DNA from: JARKPK01 sp964631235
Lineage (GTDB): Bacteria; Planctomycetota; Planctomycetia; Pirellulales; Thermoguttaceae
DNA length: 64,000 nt
Assembly (NCBI GenBank): GCA_964631235.1
Contig: CAZVZX010000010.1
Coordinates: 62,001 to 126,000 of the forward strand
Reading direction: 5' to 3'
A model generated the notes under the pieces. The model did not search any database, was not told the origin of the DNA, and worked only from the letters and a program-made list of their open reading frames with translations. Below are positions 10,401 to 18,578 of the stretch, piece after piece. The translations under genes and the position numbers were made by a program. Position 1 is the stretch's first letter; the number at the start of each line of letters is the position of its first letter.

Positions 10401-11215
10401 TCCAGATCAAGTGTCGCTGGGTCGTTGCTCTGCAACGGGGCCAATTGGCGGAACCGATCGAGCATCTTCGGATGCCGCGACGGCCGATCGGCAAGCATCT
10501 GCCGCACTCGCCGGACGGCCTTGCTCTCGAACAGACAATTGCTAAGCGCCGGCAGAACTGTTTGCTCAAAAAGCTCTTGCCACCGATCGAGCAAGCGGTC
10601 TTCGTCGGCCTCGGTCCATGACGACGATCCGTCCGGCTCGAGCGACTGCGCCAACGCATCGACGCGGTCGCGGACGCCGTTGAAGTCGTATCGCGCCAGC
10701 AGGTCGATCATCGGTTCGTCGGCCTCGCACAGAACGTCTTCAAGGACTGTTTCAAGCACTTCGCTTCGCACGAGGGCGGACTGGCCGGCATCGAGCACTT
10801 CAAAGCGAGGATCGAGGCCCGCCTCTACCGCGTGCCGCCGCAACAGCGACGCGCAGAAGGCGTGAATCGTGTCGATGGCGGCCGATTCCAAGTCGCGCAA
10901 CAGTGCCCACCAATAGTCCGCTTCTTCGGCCGGCGCCTCGTTCAGCCGCGATTCCAACGCGCGGCGAATGCGGTTGCGCATTTCGCGGGCGGCGCGCTCG
11001 GTGAACGTGATGGCGGTGATCGCCGAAAGCCGTTCACTGCCGCGGTCCTTCTTCGTCCCAGGCTCCAACTGGCGAAGGAACCGCTCGGTCAGCACGAAGG
11101 TCTTTCCGCAACCGGCTCCGGCCGAAAGCGCCACCGAAACGCCCTCGGCCGTCAGCGCCGCCTGCTGCTGATCCGTCAACGGTGTTTTTGTCTTTGCCGA
11201 TTTGTCGGTCGTCAT
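7478..11215 (-). CDS. addA: AddA-type helicase-nuclease subunit
   Basis: 1245 aa. This is a UvrD/RecB-type superfamily 1A helicase: Walker A AGAGCGKT at residues 32-39, AITFTERAAREMRNRI (motif Ia region), LLVDEFQDTDSVQ (motif II), VGDYKQSIYRFRGA (motif III), RLMTIHQAKGLEFPIVFV (motif V) and LFYVAVTRAADYLVLSH (motif VI). The C-terminus has a RecB-like nuclease with GYIDCLY and LIDFKTNRI, supplying the catalytic Asp and Asp-x-Lys. With AddB upstream it should form the AddAB complex that resects double-strand breaks for RecA loading. The ATG at 11215 is preferred over a TTG at 11227 because the latter lies in a repeat element. The gene is about 95 bases downstream of addB, with that repeat filling the gap. 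Confidence 0.92.
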   Translation of the reverse strand: MTTDKSAKTKTPLTDQQQAALTAEGVSVALSAGAGCGKTFVLTERFLRQLEPGTKKDRGSERLSAITAITFTERAAREMRNRIRRALESRLNEAPAEEADYWWALLRDLESAAIDTIHAFCASLLRRHAVEAGLDPRFEVLDAGQSALVRSEVLETVLEDVLCEADEPMIDLLARYDFNGVRDRVDALAQSLEPDGSSSWTEADEDRLLDRWQELFEQTVLPALSNCLFESKAVRRVRQMLADRPSRHPKMLDRFRQLAPLQSNDPATLDLDAWKLIREAAKVQGVRAKDFKSESAYAEYQAAAKELREAIDVLLKMEFDREAARLAARDGLILLRIARRVVEEYRARKEEAAALDFNDLLTGARRLLTENPSLCKGLSRRLELLLVDEFQDTDSVQVELVRALCGNELKKGKLFFVGDYKQSIYRFRGAQPKVFTELRREMPVAGRLPLSVNFRSQGPIIDFVNALFAEALIPYEPLKASRKALSAAPLVEFLWAMPSPSQGAESDSQRALAPAPPEAGTGPKTGRTNAAANERDAADDKANDTSEEEEDKSVGALRSREAEWIARRIRQMIERKEPVVGRKQKDGVWRPEPPQFKHVAILFRALNDVALYEQALRDWGIPYYLVGGKAFYSQEEVYDLANVLRAINDPADEAALFGALRSPFFNLFDETLVALKLDNDRLGDALVAAAARWTAGDSSPTAAAEAISPSQKAAVIRAAAVLGELRAMKDRVPVAVLIRETLARTGFDAALAADFLGERKIGNLHKLIEMAAANDAKGMFSLGDFIVQLVEFVARQPDEALAATEAEDANVVRLMTIHQAKGLEFPIVFVADIGRPKNGSRSAATYSAEWGPLVALPASFDKVVTGLRLFKKIEAIEDEAESLRLFYVAVTRAADYLVLSHGWSDGENLGGEQKAPWLQLLAERFDLFTGEVRAGDVRPAPRVVVQTQRPEPSATDQSSTRRSSLNEVAEKALAAAKAGAMPPTALPVPPQQSRRRQFSFSRLSAAWVGVQSDREEGPQREPDLLEAARGSLVAAPTGNDDAMEEAATLGSWAHAVLANIEPHSFTRAEAYAEWIARLAPEELDRGSDEYRNCLEQLEAMMQRFAKSDRAARLAGAAALHREIEFLLPWPLAAGDAAAAEPGFVRFAQGYIDCLYQDRDGRWCLIDFKTNRIGPHNRDALFDKYRMQMRLYALAVERALGRKPDEAVLHFLRTGEEHGIEWTDRERAETEREIDRSLARLLAQPE

Positions 11216-11218
11216 TGG

Positions 11219-11313
11219 TCCACACAATTCCGAAAGCGGACGCCGAGAGAACGAAGCGGGCGAACGGCGCGTCGGCTGCGACTCGGCCGCTTTTCGTTTT
11301 TCTCCGGTTTCAT
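11219..11313 (-). repeat. Dispersed repeat family A, copy 1 (between addB and addA)
   Basis: Read on the minus strand, the element runs from AACCGGAGAAAAACGAAAAG to GGAATTGTGTGG. It shares order and spacing of blocks with the other copies: a purine-rich start, an AAGCGG block, a CGCTTCG-like block and the AATTGTGTGG end. It overlaps the last bases of addB (stop 11310-11312) and abuts the addA start region. Confidence 0.6.
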
Positions 11314-14300
11314 TCGGCCCGGCGTTTCCGGCTGGTTTTGGCCGACGATGCGCGCTCCTTGGCGATCGTCGGCAGCGTCCATTGTTTTTCCAACGCGCGA
11401 ATCGTATTGATGCGGCAGAGCGTGTTCCACGGACATTGCCCGGTGCAATCCTGGTCGCTGTTGAACACGGGGAACTGCCCGGTTTGCAACCCCTCGACCA
11501 AAGAACAGACGATTTGCGGCAGATGGCCGCGGCACTCTTCCCACTCTTCGGTGATCTGCGCGCGACGGCCGTCCCAAGTGTACGGCTTCAACATGGCCTT
11601 ATGCGAGAACCCGGCTTCGCGGAGTTGCCAGTAGCCCGCGCCGATGGGCAAGGCATCGCGATCGGCAAGGATCAACTCGCAGGCCGCCACGCAATAGATG
11701 GGCAGTTGCAAGGCGCGGCCGCGGTCGAACTCATCTTTCTTGAAGGCGGCTCGGCCCGTCTTGTAGTCGATAATCACGATCAGGCTTTTCGATCCGTCGC
11801 GAATCTCGTCGATGCGGTCGATGCGGCCCGAAAGCCAGACGGTGCGGCCTTTATAGTTCAGTTCCAACGGTTCCGTCGCGCTGTAGGGATTGCGGCTGCG
11901 GCCGAAGCCGAATCCGGCCTCGAAAAGCGCAGGCAACGGAACGCGGCCCGCAGCGGCCTTTTCCCAGTTCTTTTCATATTTTTCATATTGCTCGCGGTAG
12001 CCTTCGAGCCACCGGCGGACGGCGCGGTTGTCGATCCGATGTGCGATCTCGGCGATGCTTCCCGGCGAATCACGATTGCACAGGGCCGACGCCTCGCCAA
12101 AGGCTTCATCGAGCAGCTTCGTCCATTCGGCTTCATCGATCCCCAGGGGCGACGCATTTCGTTTACCCCGGCGGGCAATGCGTTCGTGCAACAGTTCAAG
12201 CGTTTTGTGGGCCAATCGGCCGCGATACGCAGGGTCGGCGCCGATCGCATCGTCGGCCGTCTGTTCCAGTTCGAGAACCCGTTCCACGAGGAAACGAAAC
12301 GGGCAGGTGGCATAGGCTTCAAGCTCCGAGGCGGAAAAGGTCCGCCGATCGGAGAACAGCTCGGCCAAGCGTGCGCGAACGTTGGGCAACTCGATGATTC
12401 CCTCGGCCGCGGTGAACGTCGGGCGGGTCCGCAGCCAAAGGGTGGTGAAGGCGTCGGCAATGCTCTGCCCCGTTTCCAACGGCGGCCGTTCCACGGCTGC
12501 GACGGTGTGTTGCCCCGCAAAGCAGCCGCGCAGCTCGCGTGCCGACCCGATCAACGCGGCCAAAAGATCCGTGCGACCCTCCAAGGCATCGGCCGCGGCC
12601 CGTAGCCGCCATTGATCCAACGAAAGCGGTTGTTCATTTGTCGGAAGCGGCCGAAGATCGGTCAGATCGATGCGTTCGATCTTCCCCGCACCGAAAAGGT
12701 TTTCGACCGCATCGACGAACGAGCTGCGGTTCATCGGCCGAGCGGCTTCGTCGATGGCCGGATAGCTCAAGTAGATGTGTTCTTCCGCACACCCGAGAAC
12801 CTCGTAGAACAGGAGCATTTCGTCACAGCTTTGGTCGCCGCGGCGCGGCAACGGCAAGCCGGCGGCCGCCAGTTGCTCGTATTCCGACGGCGACATCGCA
12901 CGATCGTCGCGTTGGGCCAGCGGGAATGCCCCCTCCGACATCCCGGCGACGAACAGGTGCCGGAAACGCAGGCCGCGCGCACCGGCCGCCGAAAGCACGC
13001 GAACGCGCCCCACCGGGCCGGCGGCCGGCGGCAACCGCTCGCAACGCAATAGCTCTTCGACGATTTGCAGGGCGTCGTCGCGGGTCAAAAGCTGTTCGCC
13101 GCGGCCGAGTCGGGCGTCGAGCTGCGTTCGGGCGCGCCACCCGGCGAGCAGGCACTTCCAAGCGACCGCGTCGTTGACCGCCGGCGAGCGGAGCGTCGCC
13201 GCCGGCTCGGCGCACACCCGAAGCAACCCCACCTCGTCGGCAAGCTGCTGGAAGATCGCCGGCCATTGGTCGGCGCGGGCCTCGTCGGGCATTCGATCGA
13301 TCAAAGCCCCGACGGCTTCAACCAGCTTCAATGCGATCGCCGCATCGGCGGCCTGCCGCTCAAGCTGTTGCTGCTCGCGCCGATCGTTTTCTTCAATGCG
13401 ATTCTCGTTGCGCGCGTTGTTGCGATTCGCGCTGCGGTCCGCCCGGCGATCGGCGCTGCCGCGCGAGCCTTCGTCGGCCTCCGCCTGACCGCCCTGTTGA
13501 GTGATTGCGAGCAATCCCGTGCGGAGCTCGTCGATCGAACTTGAACCTTGAAGTTGCGACAAGCTGCGACAGGCGGCCGCGGCCGCCGCGGGCGTCCACC
13601 ACTCCCATGAAGGCCGAAAGTAGCTGTTGGCCGCCACAAACCGCAACTCTTCCGCCGACCAAGCGGTTGCAGCCATCGAAAGCAACCGCACAAAGAACTT
13701 GGCCGCGCCGCTGCCGCCCAAAAGCGAGCCCTGCTCGACCGACACGGGAATGCCGTAGGCGGCGCACACCTCGGCAAAGGGCGAATCATCAGCCGGCGCG
13801 AGCCGAAAGACGACTGCAATTTCGTCGGCCGGCACGCCCGAAAGCAGCAACTGTTTCACGCGAGCGGCGACGGCCTCGAGTTCGCCGCGAGTGCGGGCCG
13901 CGGCAATAATCGTGATCCCATCGGCCGATTTCGCCGGGGGCATCGCCGCACGCGGCGGCGAGAACAACGATTGGGCAAGCCGGTCGAACGCGGTCCGCGG
14001 AGTGGTTCCCTGGCGGCAACGATGCTGGATTTCGATATGCGGGTGCCGGCGCTGCAATTCGTTCAACGTGGCTTGCGGTTTGCGAAACAAGTCGTTCCGC
14101 CGCAGCGGCTGCTCGAGCGGCAACGAAATCCAAAGCTGATCGGCGATTTGCGCCAAGGCATCGAGCATTTCGTGCTGCGTGCGCGTGAAGTCGGTGAACC
14201 CATCGACAACAACATGGCGCAGGGCCAGCGGCCCATCGAGCGGGCGAGTGGGCCGGTGCGCGTCGTCCGTGCCCTGCCCGCGCGTCTGCCGCGAACGACC

Positions 14301-14927
14301 GGATGCTTCAATCGCTCGCCGCAGGCAATCGCGGGCGAGCCACAACTGGCCTTCGGCGTCGTAGAGATCGAACTGGGCCAGCAATTGCTGATAGCGAGAA
14401 TAAACCTCGATCAGTTCCGCGTGTTTGCCGTCGGGCAACGGCGTCCGCTTTCGCTGGCCGGGTGAGTCGCTGCGTTCGGGGCCGCGGCGAAACGCTTCGT
14501 CCAATTGCTCCGGCCAGATTTCCAGCCGCTTCATCTCGCTGATGAAGTCGGCCAACAGGTCGATCAGCCCGGGCCGACCGACGATCGGGCTGAAATAGCG
14601 CAGGCGGCCTTGCTCGGCCATCTCGGCAACGATTCGCTCGAGCAGCTCGCGTTTGAAAACCTCGGTGAGCGGTCGCGCGGTAACGCCCAATCGCGGAAGC
14701 AATTCGGCCGCCAAACTGCGGAAGGTGCTAATACCCGGGGCGAGAAACGCCCGCTCGCTGGAGCTGACCAATCGTTGGCGCACCTCCGCCGCCGCTCGGC
14801 CCGACGGGGCCAACCACAAGCATGATCCTAACGGCAACCGTTGCAACTGACGCCGATAGTCGTCGAGCAATGCGCCGGTCTTGCCGCTTTGCGGCAGCCC
14901 AATCAGCAGATGCACTTCCGCAGGCAT
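11310..14927 (-). CDS. addB: AddB-type subunit with inactive helicase fold and PD-(D/E)XK nuclease
   Basis: 1205 aa. The N-terminus has HLLIGLPQSGKTGALL, a Walker A motif (GLPQSGKT) typical of AddB. The C-terminal nuclease carries GRIDRIDEI and VIIDYKTGR, the catalytic Asp and Asp-x-Lys motifs, then LQLPIYCVA. The four cysteines of the AddB iron-sulfur clasp are visible: one in YATCPFRF before the nuclease and three in CTGQCPWNTLC near the end. The length is normal for the family. It precedes addA on the same strand with a short gap, as in most AddAB operons, and would recognise recombination hotspots and degrade one strand. A 395-base spacer separates it from the MFS gene upstream. Confidence 0.9.
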   Translation of the reverse strand: MPAEVHLLIGLPQSGKTGALLDDYRRQLQRLPLGSCLWLAPSGRAAAEVRQRLVSSSERAFLAPGISTFRSLAAELLPRLGVTARPLTEVFKRELLERIVAEMAEQGRLRYFSPIVGRPGLIDLLADFISEMKRLEIWPEQLDEAFRRGPERSDSPGQRKRTPLPDGKHAELIEVYSRYQQLLAQFDLYDAEGQLWLARDCLRRAIEASGRSRQTRGQGTDDAHRPTRPLDGPLALRHVVVDGFTDFTRTQHEMLDALAQIADQLWISLPLEQPLRRNDLFRKPQATLNELQRRHPHIEIQHRCRQGTTPRTAFDRLAQSLFSPPRAAMPPAKSADGITIIAAARTRGELEAVAARVKQLLLSGVPADEIAVVFRLAPADDSPFAEVCAAYGIPVSVEQGSLLGGSGAAKFFVRLLSMAATAWSAEELRFVAANSYFRPSWEWWTPAAAAAACRSLSQLQGSSSIDELRTGLLAITQQGGQAEADEGSRGSADRRADRSANRNNARNENRIEENDRREQQQLERQAADAAIALKLVEAVGALIDRMPDEARADQWPAIFQQLADEVGLLRVCAEPAATLRSPAVNDAVAWKCLLAGWRARTQLDARLGRGEQLLTRDDALQIVEELLRCERLPPAAGPVGRVRVLSAAGARGLRFRHLFVAGMSEGAFPLAQRDDRAMSPSEYEQLAAAGLPLPRRGDQSCDEMLLFYEVLGCAEEHIYLSYPAIDEAARPMNRSSFVDAVENLFGAGKIERIDLTDLRPLPTNEQPLSLDQWRLRAAADALEGRTDLLAALIGSARELRGCFAGQHTVAAVERPPLETGQSIADAFTTLWLRTRPTFTAAEGIIELPNVRARLAELFSDRRTFSASELEAYATCPFRFLVERVLELEQTADDAIGADPAYRGRLAHKTLELLHERIARRGKRNASPLGIDEAEWTKLLDEAFGEASALCNRDSPGSIAEIAHRIDNRAVRRWLEGYREQYEKYEKNWEKAAAGRVPLPALFEAGFGFGRSRNPYSATEPLELNYKGRTVWLSGRIDRIDEIRDGSKSLIVIIDYKTGRAAFKKDEFDRGRALQLPIYCVAACELILADRDALPIGAGYWQLREAGFSHKAMLKPYTWDGRRAQITEEWEECRGHLPQIVCSLVEGLQTGQFPVFNSDQDCTGQCPWNTLCRINTIRALEKQWTLPTIAKERASSAKTSRKRRAE

Positions 14928-15322
14928 AGAGTCCGATTCCGAAAAGGGCCTACGATCGCATTGAGGTATCTTTGTTCAGGCTTTGGGCCTCGCCCCGCGA
15001 CTCGTCCCGGCGCGTGCCGTCTTGCGAATCCTCGCTCGCCGAACGTTTGCCGCTCTAACCACACGAGAACGCCTCTCACCTCGGCGATTGGCAGTGAGCA
15101 AGAGTCTCGCCGAAACCGCGGCCGGCCGCGTTCCATTCCTCGCACGGCGTAAATCGAACAATCGCTGTCCAGACAAAAGCGATCATCTCCGCGCGAACGG
15201 AGTATAAAGCAAACCGCACACAACGGAAAGCGACGCCACGCCTTCGACCAAATGGCACACGAGCTTCAGGCGGAACCAGGCGCCGCCATCGGCCAGCGTC
15301 CAACCAACGCAGGCGGCGGCGT
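14928..15322. other. Non-coding spacer upstream of addB
   Basis: 395 bases between the MFS transporter stop and the addB start (both minus strand). It presumably holds the addAB promoter, but I cannot point to a convincing one. No repeat or RNA gene is visible. Confidence 0.45.
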
Positions 15323-16858
15323 TCAGCCCGCGTCGTCGGCCTTTATGTCGGCAGCCCGCGGCCGATAGGCGCGAACGAAATAGAATGCCACGGCAACAAG
15401 CATCACGGCCGAAGCGATGAACAGCGATGGGTACTCGGGCAAATGAAGGTAGAGCGAATAGGTGAGCACCATGCCGCCCGCCGGCGCGCCGAGCAATTGG
15501 CCCACGTCCCAGGCGCTGAGGATGCTGGTGGTCGCCAGGCCGCGATGCCGGGCCGGGAATCCGATCGTGCCGGCGGCGACCACCGACGGGAACAGCAGCG
15601 CATGGCCGAAACCAAACGCCAGGCCCGATCCGATCAGGTGCCACGGCCGGCTCACCGGCAACAGCAGCAATTGCCCCAGCGCTAAAGCCAGCAGCCCGGC
15701 GACGATCATTCGCCTGATTCCCACCCGCTCGGGCCAACGGCGGGTGAGCACGCGCGTGACCACGGCCGTAATCGCATAGACGGCGAACACGTTGCCGATC
15801 TGATGGATGCCCAGCTTGGCCGTGTAGGTGCGAAGAAACGTTTGCAGCACGACCAGCCCGGCGCCCATCGCCGCCCCGGCCACGAAGACCGGCAGCGGGA
15901 AATAGCTTCGCAGCACGCGCCACGGCGGGGCGTGTTCGTGGTGTCTCGGCGGCGCCGTTCCCCCGCGCGTGGCCAGCAGCGCCAGCATGGCGGCCGCCAG
16001 CGCCAAACAGGCGGCCGTCCAAAACATCAGGTTCACATCGCTTCGGGCGATTTGTTCGCGGCCGAGCAGAAGGTCGCCCAACTGCGTGCCCAACAACGTG
16101 CCCAAGAAGCCCGAGGTGCCCAGCATGCCGATCAGCTCGGCCACGCGGTGCCTTGGGGCCAGCGCGCCGATGAAGGTCATCGACGCCCCGAACAACGCCG
16201 CGATCGAACAGCAAAAGAGCAGGCGCAGCGCGTAGAGCCACGGGCTGTGGATATCGACCACATAAACATGCCCGACGCACGCCACGGCGAACCCCACGGC
16301 CGAGGCGAGCCAGATTTCGCGTGCTCCACGGCGGTCGATCGCCGTGCCGATCGTGATTCGCGTGAACAAACTGCCGATCATCCCGAAGCCGACGATCCAG
16401 CCCAACTCGCGTTCGCCGCCGCCAAGCACCGTTACATAGTCGCCCAGCCGGAACAGCAGCGAAACGGCAATCATGAACAAGAGGTTCGAGCCGTAGGCAT
16501 ACCAGAAGGTGCGTCCATAAAGCGCCGCAGGCGGGTGATCGGGCAACGGCCCAACGGCCGCGGTAAGCAGCGCCTCGCTTACGCTATGGCGCGGGCCAAC
16601 CTCGGGCACTGCGTCGGCACCTGTCGGACCCCTTGGAGCCTGATCGGCCGCTCCCTCGGGGCCTGGGTCGCCAACGTCGGCGGAAGAGGCACAACTCGCC
16701 GACGTTTCCACGGCGTGATCGGTCGGCGTTGTCTCGTGTGCCGGCGCAGCGCGGCACACCGGACACGCGGCCGAACGTGTTTCGGGCACACTCGCGGCAG
16801 AGGCGGGAGCAAGCGGCGTCGGCTCGCGGCGGCCTGACGCCGAAGGGACAGGCAACAT
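15323..16858 (-). CDS. Major facilitator superfamily transporter
   Basis: 511 aa from ATG 16858; a GTG at 16870 would add four residues. After about 115 polar residues come twelve hydrophobic stretches in two groups of six, starting at LYGRTFWYAYGSNLLFMIAVSLLF. The loop between segments 2 and 3 is GTAIDRRGAREIW, the MFS signature (G-x-x-x-D-R-x-G). The substrate is unknown. The long N-terminal tail is Pro/Ala/Ser-rich with a CPVC pair; it lacks membrane character, so either it is a disordered cytoplasmic extension or the real start is an alternative codon further downstream. The gene is divergent from the mannose-transferase gene and has a TATAAT box 36 bases before its start. Confidence 0.82.
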   Translation of the reverse strand: MLPVPSASGRREPTPLAPASAASVPETRSAACPVCRAAPAHETTPTDHAVETSASCASSADVGDPGPEGAADQAPRGPTGADAVPEVGPRHSVSEALLTAAVGPLPDHPPAALYGRTFWYAYGSNLLFMIAVSLLFRLGDYVTVLGGGERELGWIVGFGMIGSLFTRITIGTAIDRRGAREIWLASAVGFAVACVGHVYVVDIHSPWLYALRLLFCCSIAALFGASMTFIGALAPRHRVAELIGMLGTSGFLGTLLGTQLGDLLLGREQIARSDVNLMFWTAACLALAAAMLALLATRGGTAPPRHHEHAPPWRVLRSYFPLPVFVAGAAMGAGLVVLQTFLRTYTAKLGIHQIGNVFAVYAITAVVTRVLTRRWPERVGIRRMIVAGLLALALGQLLLLPVSRPWHLIGSGLAFGFGHALLFPSVVAAGTIGFPARHRGLATTSILSAWDVGQLLGAPAGGMVLTYSLYLHLPEYPSLFIASAVMLVAVAFYFVRAYRPRAADIKADDAG

Positions 16859-16893
16859 CTTCAGAACCACGATTCCCAGGGAAGCAAAGCCCC

Positions 16894-16899
16894 ATTATA
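16894..16899 (-). promoter_or_regulatory. Candidate -10 box for the MFS gene
   Basis: TATAAT on the minus strand, 36-41 bases upstream of ATG 16858. No good -35 hexamer lies 16-18 bases further upstream, so the call rests on the perfect -10 box and its position only. Confidence 0.35.
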
Positions 16900-16931
16900 C
16901 GCCGATTCGGCCTCGCGGGCTATGCGAACTT

Positions 16932-16940
16932 TGTTACAAT
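16932..16940 (+). promoter_or_regulatory. Candidate extended -10 promoter for the mannose-transferase gene
   Basis: TGTTACAAT fits an extended -10 (TG-N-TACAAT) and lies about 145 bases upstream of the start at 17084, in the divergent intergenic region. There is no clear -35 element. Confidence 0.35.
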
Positions 16941-17083
16941 CACGCAAGGCGGAAGAGAACATTTCGCACGGCTGACGATGGCCGCCCGGTACGGTTTTTC
17001 GCCTCTCGATCGAATCGATTCGACTCGATCGGAATTGTGCGATTGAACGCCGCGCGATCCCGGCCATTCGGGAAAGGACTCTG

Positions 17084-17821
17084 ATGTCGCAACAACGCAA
17101 AACACTGATCACGGTTGCCACCTACAACGAGCGGGAGAATCTGCCGCTGCTGGTCGAGGCGGTGTTCGAGCAGCTACCCGCGGCGGAAATGCTCGTCGTC
17201 GATGACGGCTCGCCCGACGGCACCGGCCAATGGTGCGACGAGTACGGCCGGACCGATCCACGGCTCCGCTGCCTGCATCGTTCGGGCAAACTGGGACTGG
17301 GCACGGCGATCGTGGCCGCGATGCGTTACGCCATCGAGCACGACTACAAGTACATGCTCAACATGGATGCCGATTTCAGCCATCACCCGCGCTACCTGCC
17401 GGCGATCACTGCCGCGATGGACCCGCCCGACGCACCGCCGGCCGACGTGGTCATCGGCTCTCGCTATGTTCCCGGCGGCGGCGTTGAAGGCTGGCCGCTG
17501 AAACGCCGGCTGATGAGCGCGGCCGTGAACCTCTACGCCCGAACGCTCCTCGGACTTCGCCCGCGCGATTGCAGCGGGGGCTATCGTTGCTACCGCGTCG
17601 CGCTGCTGCGGCAGTTGGATACCGATGCGATCATCAGCCGCGGCTATTCCTTTCAAGAGGAAGTGCTTTGGCGGCTGAAGCGGCTCGGCGCCCGATTCCG
17701 CGAAGTGCCGATCATCTTCGCCGACCGGCGGCTGGGAACCTCGAAGATCAACGGCCGCGAAGCCTGGGCGGCCTTGTGGATCCTCTTTCGACTGGGCATC
17801 AACAACTGGCTGTACCTGTGA
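17084..17821 (+). CDS. Polyprenol monophosphomannose synthase-like GT2 glycosyltransferase
   Basis: 245 aa, start supported by GGGAAAGGA seven bases upstream of ATG. The chain follows dolichol-/polyprenol-phosphate mannose synthase closely: ITVATYNERENLPLLVEAV at the N-terminus, the nucleotide-binding VVDDGSPDGTG, the metal-binding LNMDADFSHHPRYLPA, then VIGSRYVPGGGV and PIIFADRRLGTSKI. There is no C-terminal membrane domain, so it is the short soluble type. Expected role: transfer of a hexose, probably mannose from GDP-mannose, to a polyprenyl phosphate at the inner face of the cytoplasmic membrane for later use in glycan or protein glycosylation. Its TGA overlaps a GTG start for the thioesterase gene. 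Confidence 0.88.
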   Translation: MSQQRKTLITVATYNERENLPLLVEAVFEQLPAAEMLVVDDGSPDGTGQWCDEYGRTDPRLRCLHRSGKLGLGTAIVAAMRYAIEHDYKYMLNMDADFSHHPRYLPAITAAMDPPDAPPADVVIGSRYVPGGGVEGWPLKRRLMSAAVNLYARTLLGLRPRDCSGGYRCYRVALLRQLDTDAIISRGYSFQEEVLWRLKRLGARFREVPIIFADRRLGTSKINGREAWAALWILFRLGINNWLYL

Positions 17822-18228
17822 TCGAACACACCACCGAATTGCGCGTCCGCTACGCCGAAACCGACGCGATGGGCGGCTACTACAACTCGAAGGCCTTGGA
17901 GTGGTTCGAAGTGGGCCGCTCCGAACTGTGCCGCGCCACGGGCAAGCCCTATCGCCTGTGGGAGGCCGACGGCGTGCTTTTGCCGGTGGTCGAGGCCTAC
18001 GTGAAGTTCCTCGGCCGGGCCGAATACGACGACCTGCTGCGCATCACCACCCGCGTGTCGTGGCACGGGCGAGTGCGGATGCGGTTCGACGTGGAAATCG
18101 TTCGCGCCGACGACGGGGCCCCGGTTTGCCGCGGGCACACGATCCAGGCGATCACCGACCGCTCGGGCCGTCCGCGCCGCCCGCCCGACTGGGTGTACGA
18201 CCTGCTCGGCCGCCCGGAAGAAGACTGA
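17818..18228 (+). CDS. YbgC/4-hydroxybenzoyl-CoA type acyl-CoA thioesterase
   Basis: 136 aa from GTG 17818, which overlaps the upstream stop as GTGA. The hotdog-fold thioesterase motif is at the N-terminus: RVRYAETDAMGGYYNSKALE followed by WFEVGR, with the catalytic Asp in ETDAMG. Length and motif match YbgC-like enzymes, which hydrolyse short acyl-CoAs or acyl-ACPs. The tight overlap with the mannose-transferase gene implies co-translation, though a shared pathway is not obvious. The frame is open for 83 codons further upstream but only as a shadow of the upstream gene. Confidence 0.85.
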   Translation: MIEHTTELRVRYAETDAMGGYYNSKALEWFEVGRSELCRATGKPYRLWEADGVLLPVVEAYVKFLGRAEYDDLLRITTRVSWHGRVRMRFDVEIVRADDGAPVCRGHTIQAITDRSGRPRRPPDWVYDLLGRPEED

Positions 18229-18578
18229 AACGGCGATCGGCCGTTCGAAACAAGCCCTTGGCGGCCATCGACCGTTTCCTTAGGGCGAAAGGACCATTGG
18301 CGAAAGCGCCGCGAAATAGCCTTCCCCCGATATCCGATCGGGTGATTCAGATACAGTCTGCTCCGATTCGGAAATCGACGGAGAGTCATCGCTCTCAATG
18401 GATCTTCACGACGTTGACCGCGTTGATTGCGGTTGCGGGCGCGCCAAGGCGATGCCACAATACCCGGTATCGACCAGATGATTGTGCCACGTTGCCGCCG
18501 AACGTTGCGCTTCTGATGCGGCATCTGAGCCGCTTCGCCGCGATCAGCAATAACATCATTGAAAAGAGGGGATTCACC
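18229..18578. other. Non-coding spacer upstream of the PhoD-like gene
   Basis: 350 bases with no plausible gene. A frame runs through it into the phosphatase but has no protein-like character. A good ribosome-binding site (GAAAAGAGGGGA) sits at its right end. No clear promoter could be picked. Confidence 0.45.
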
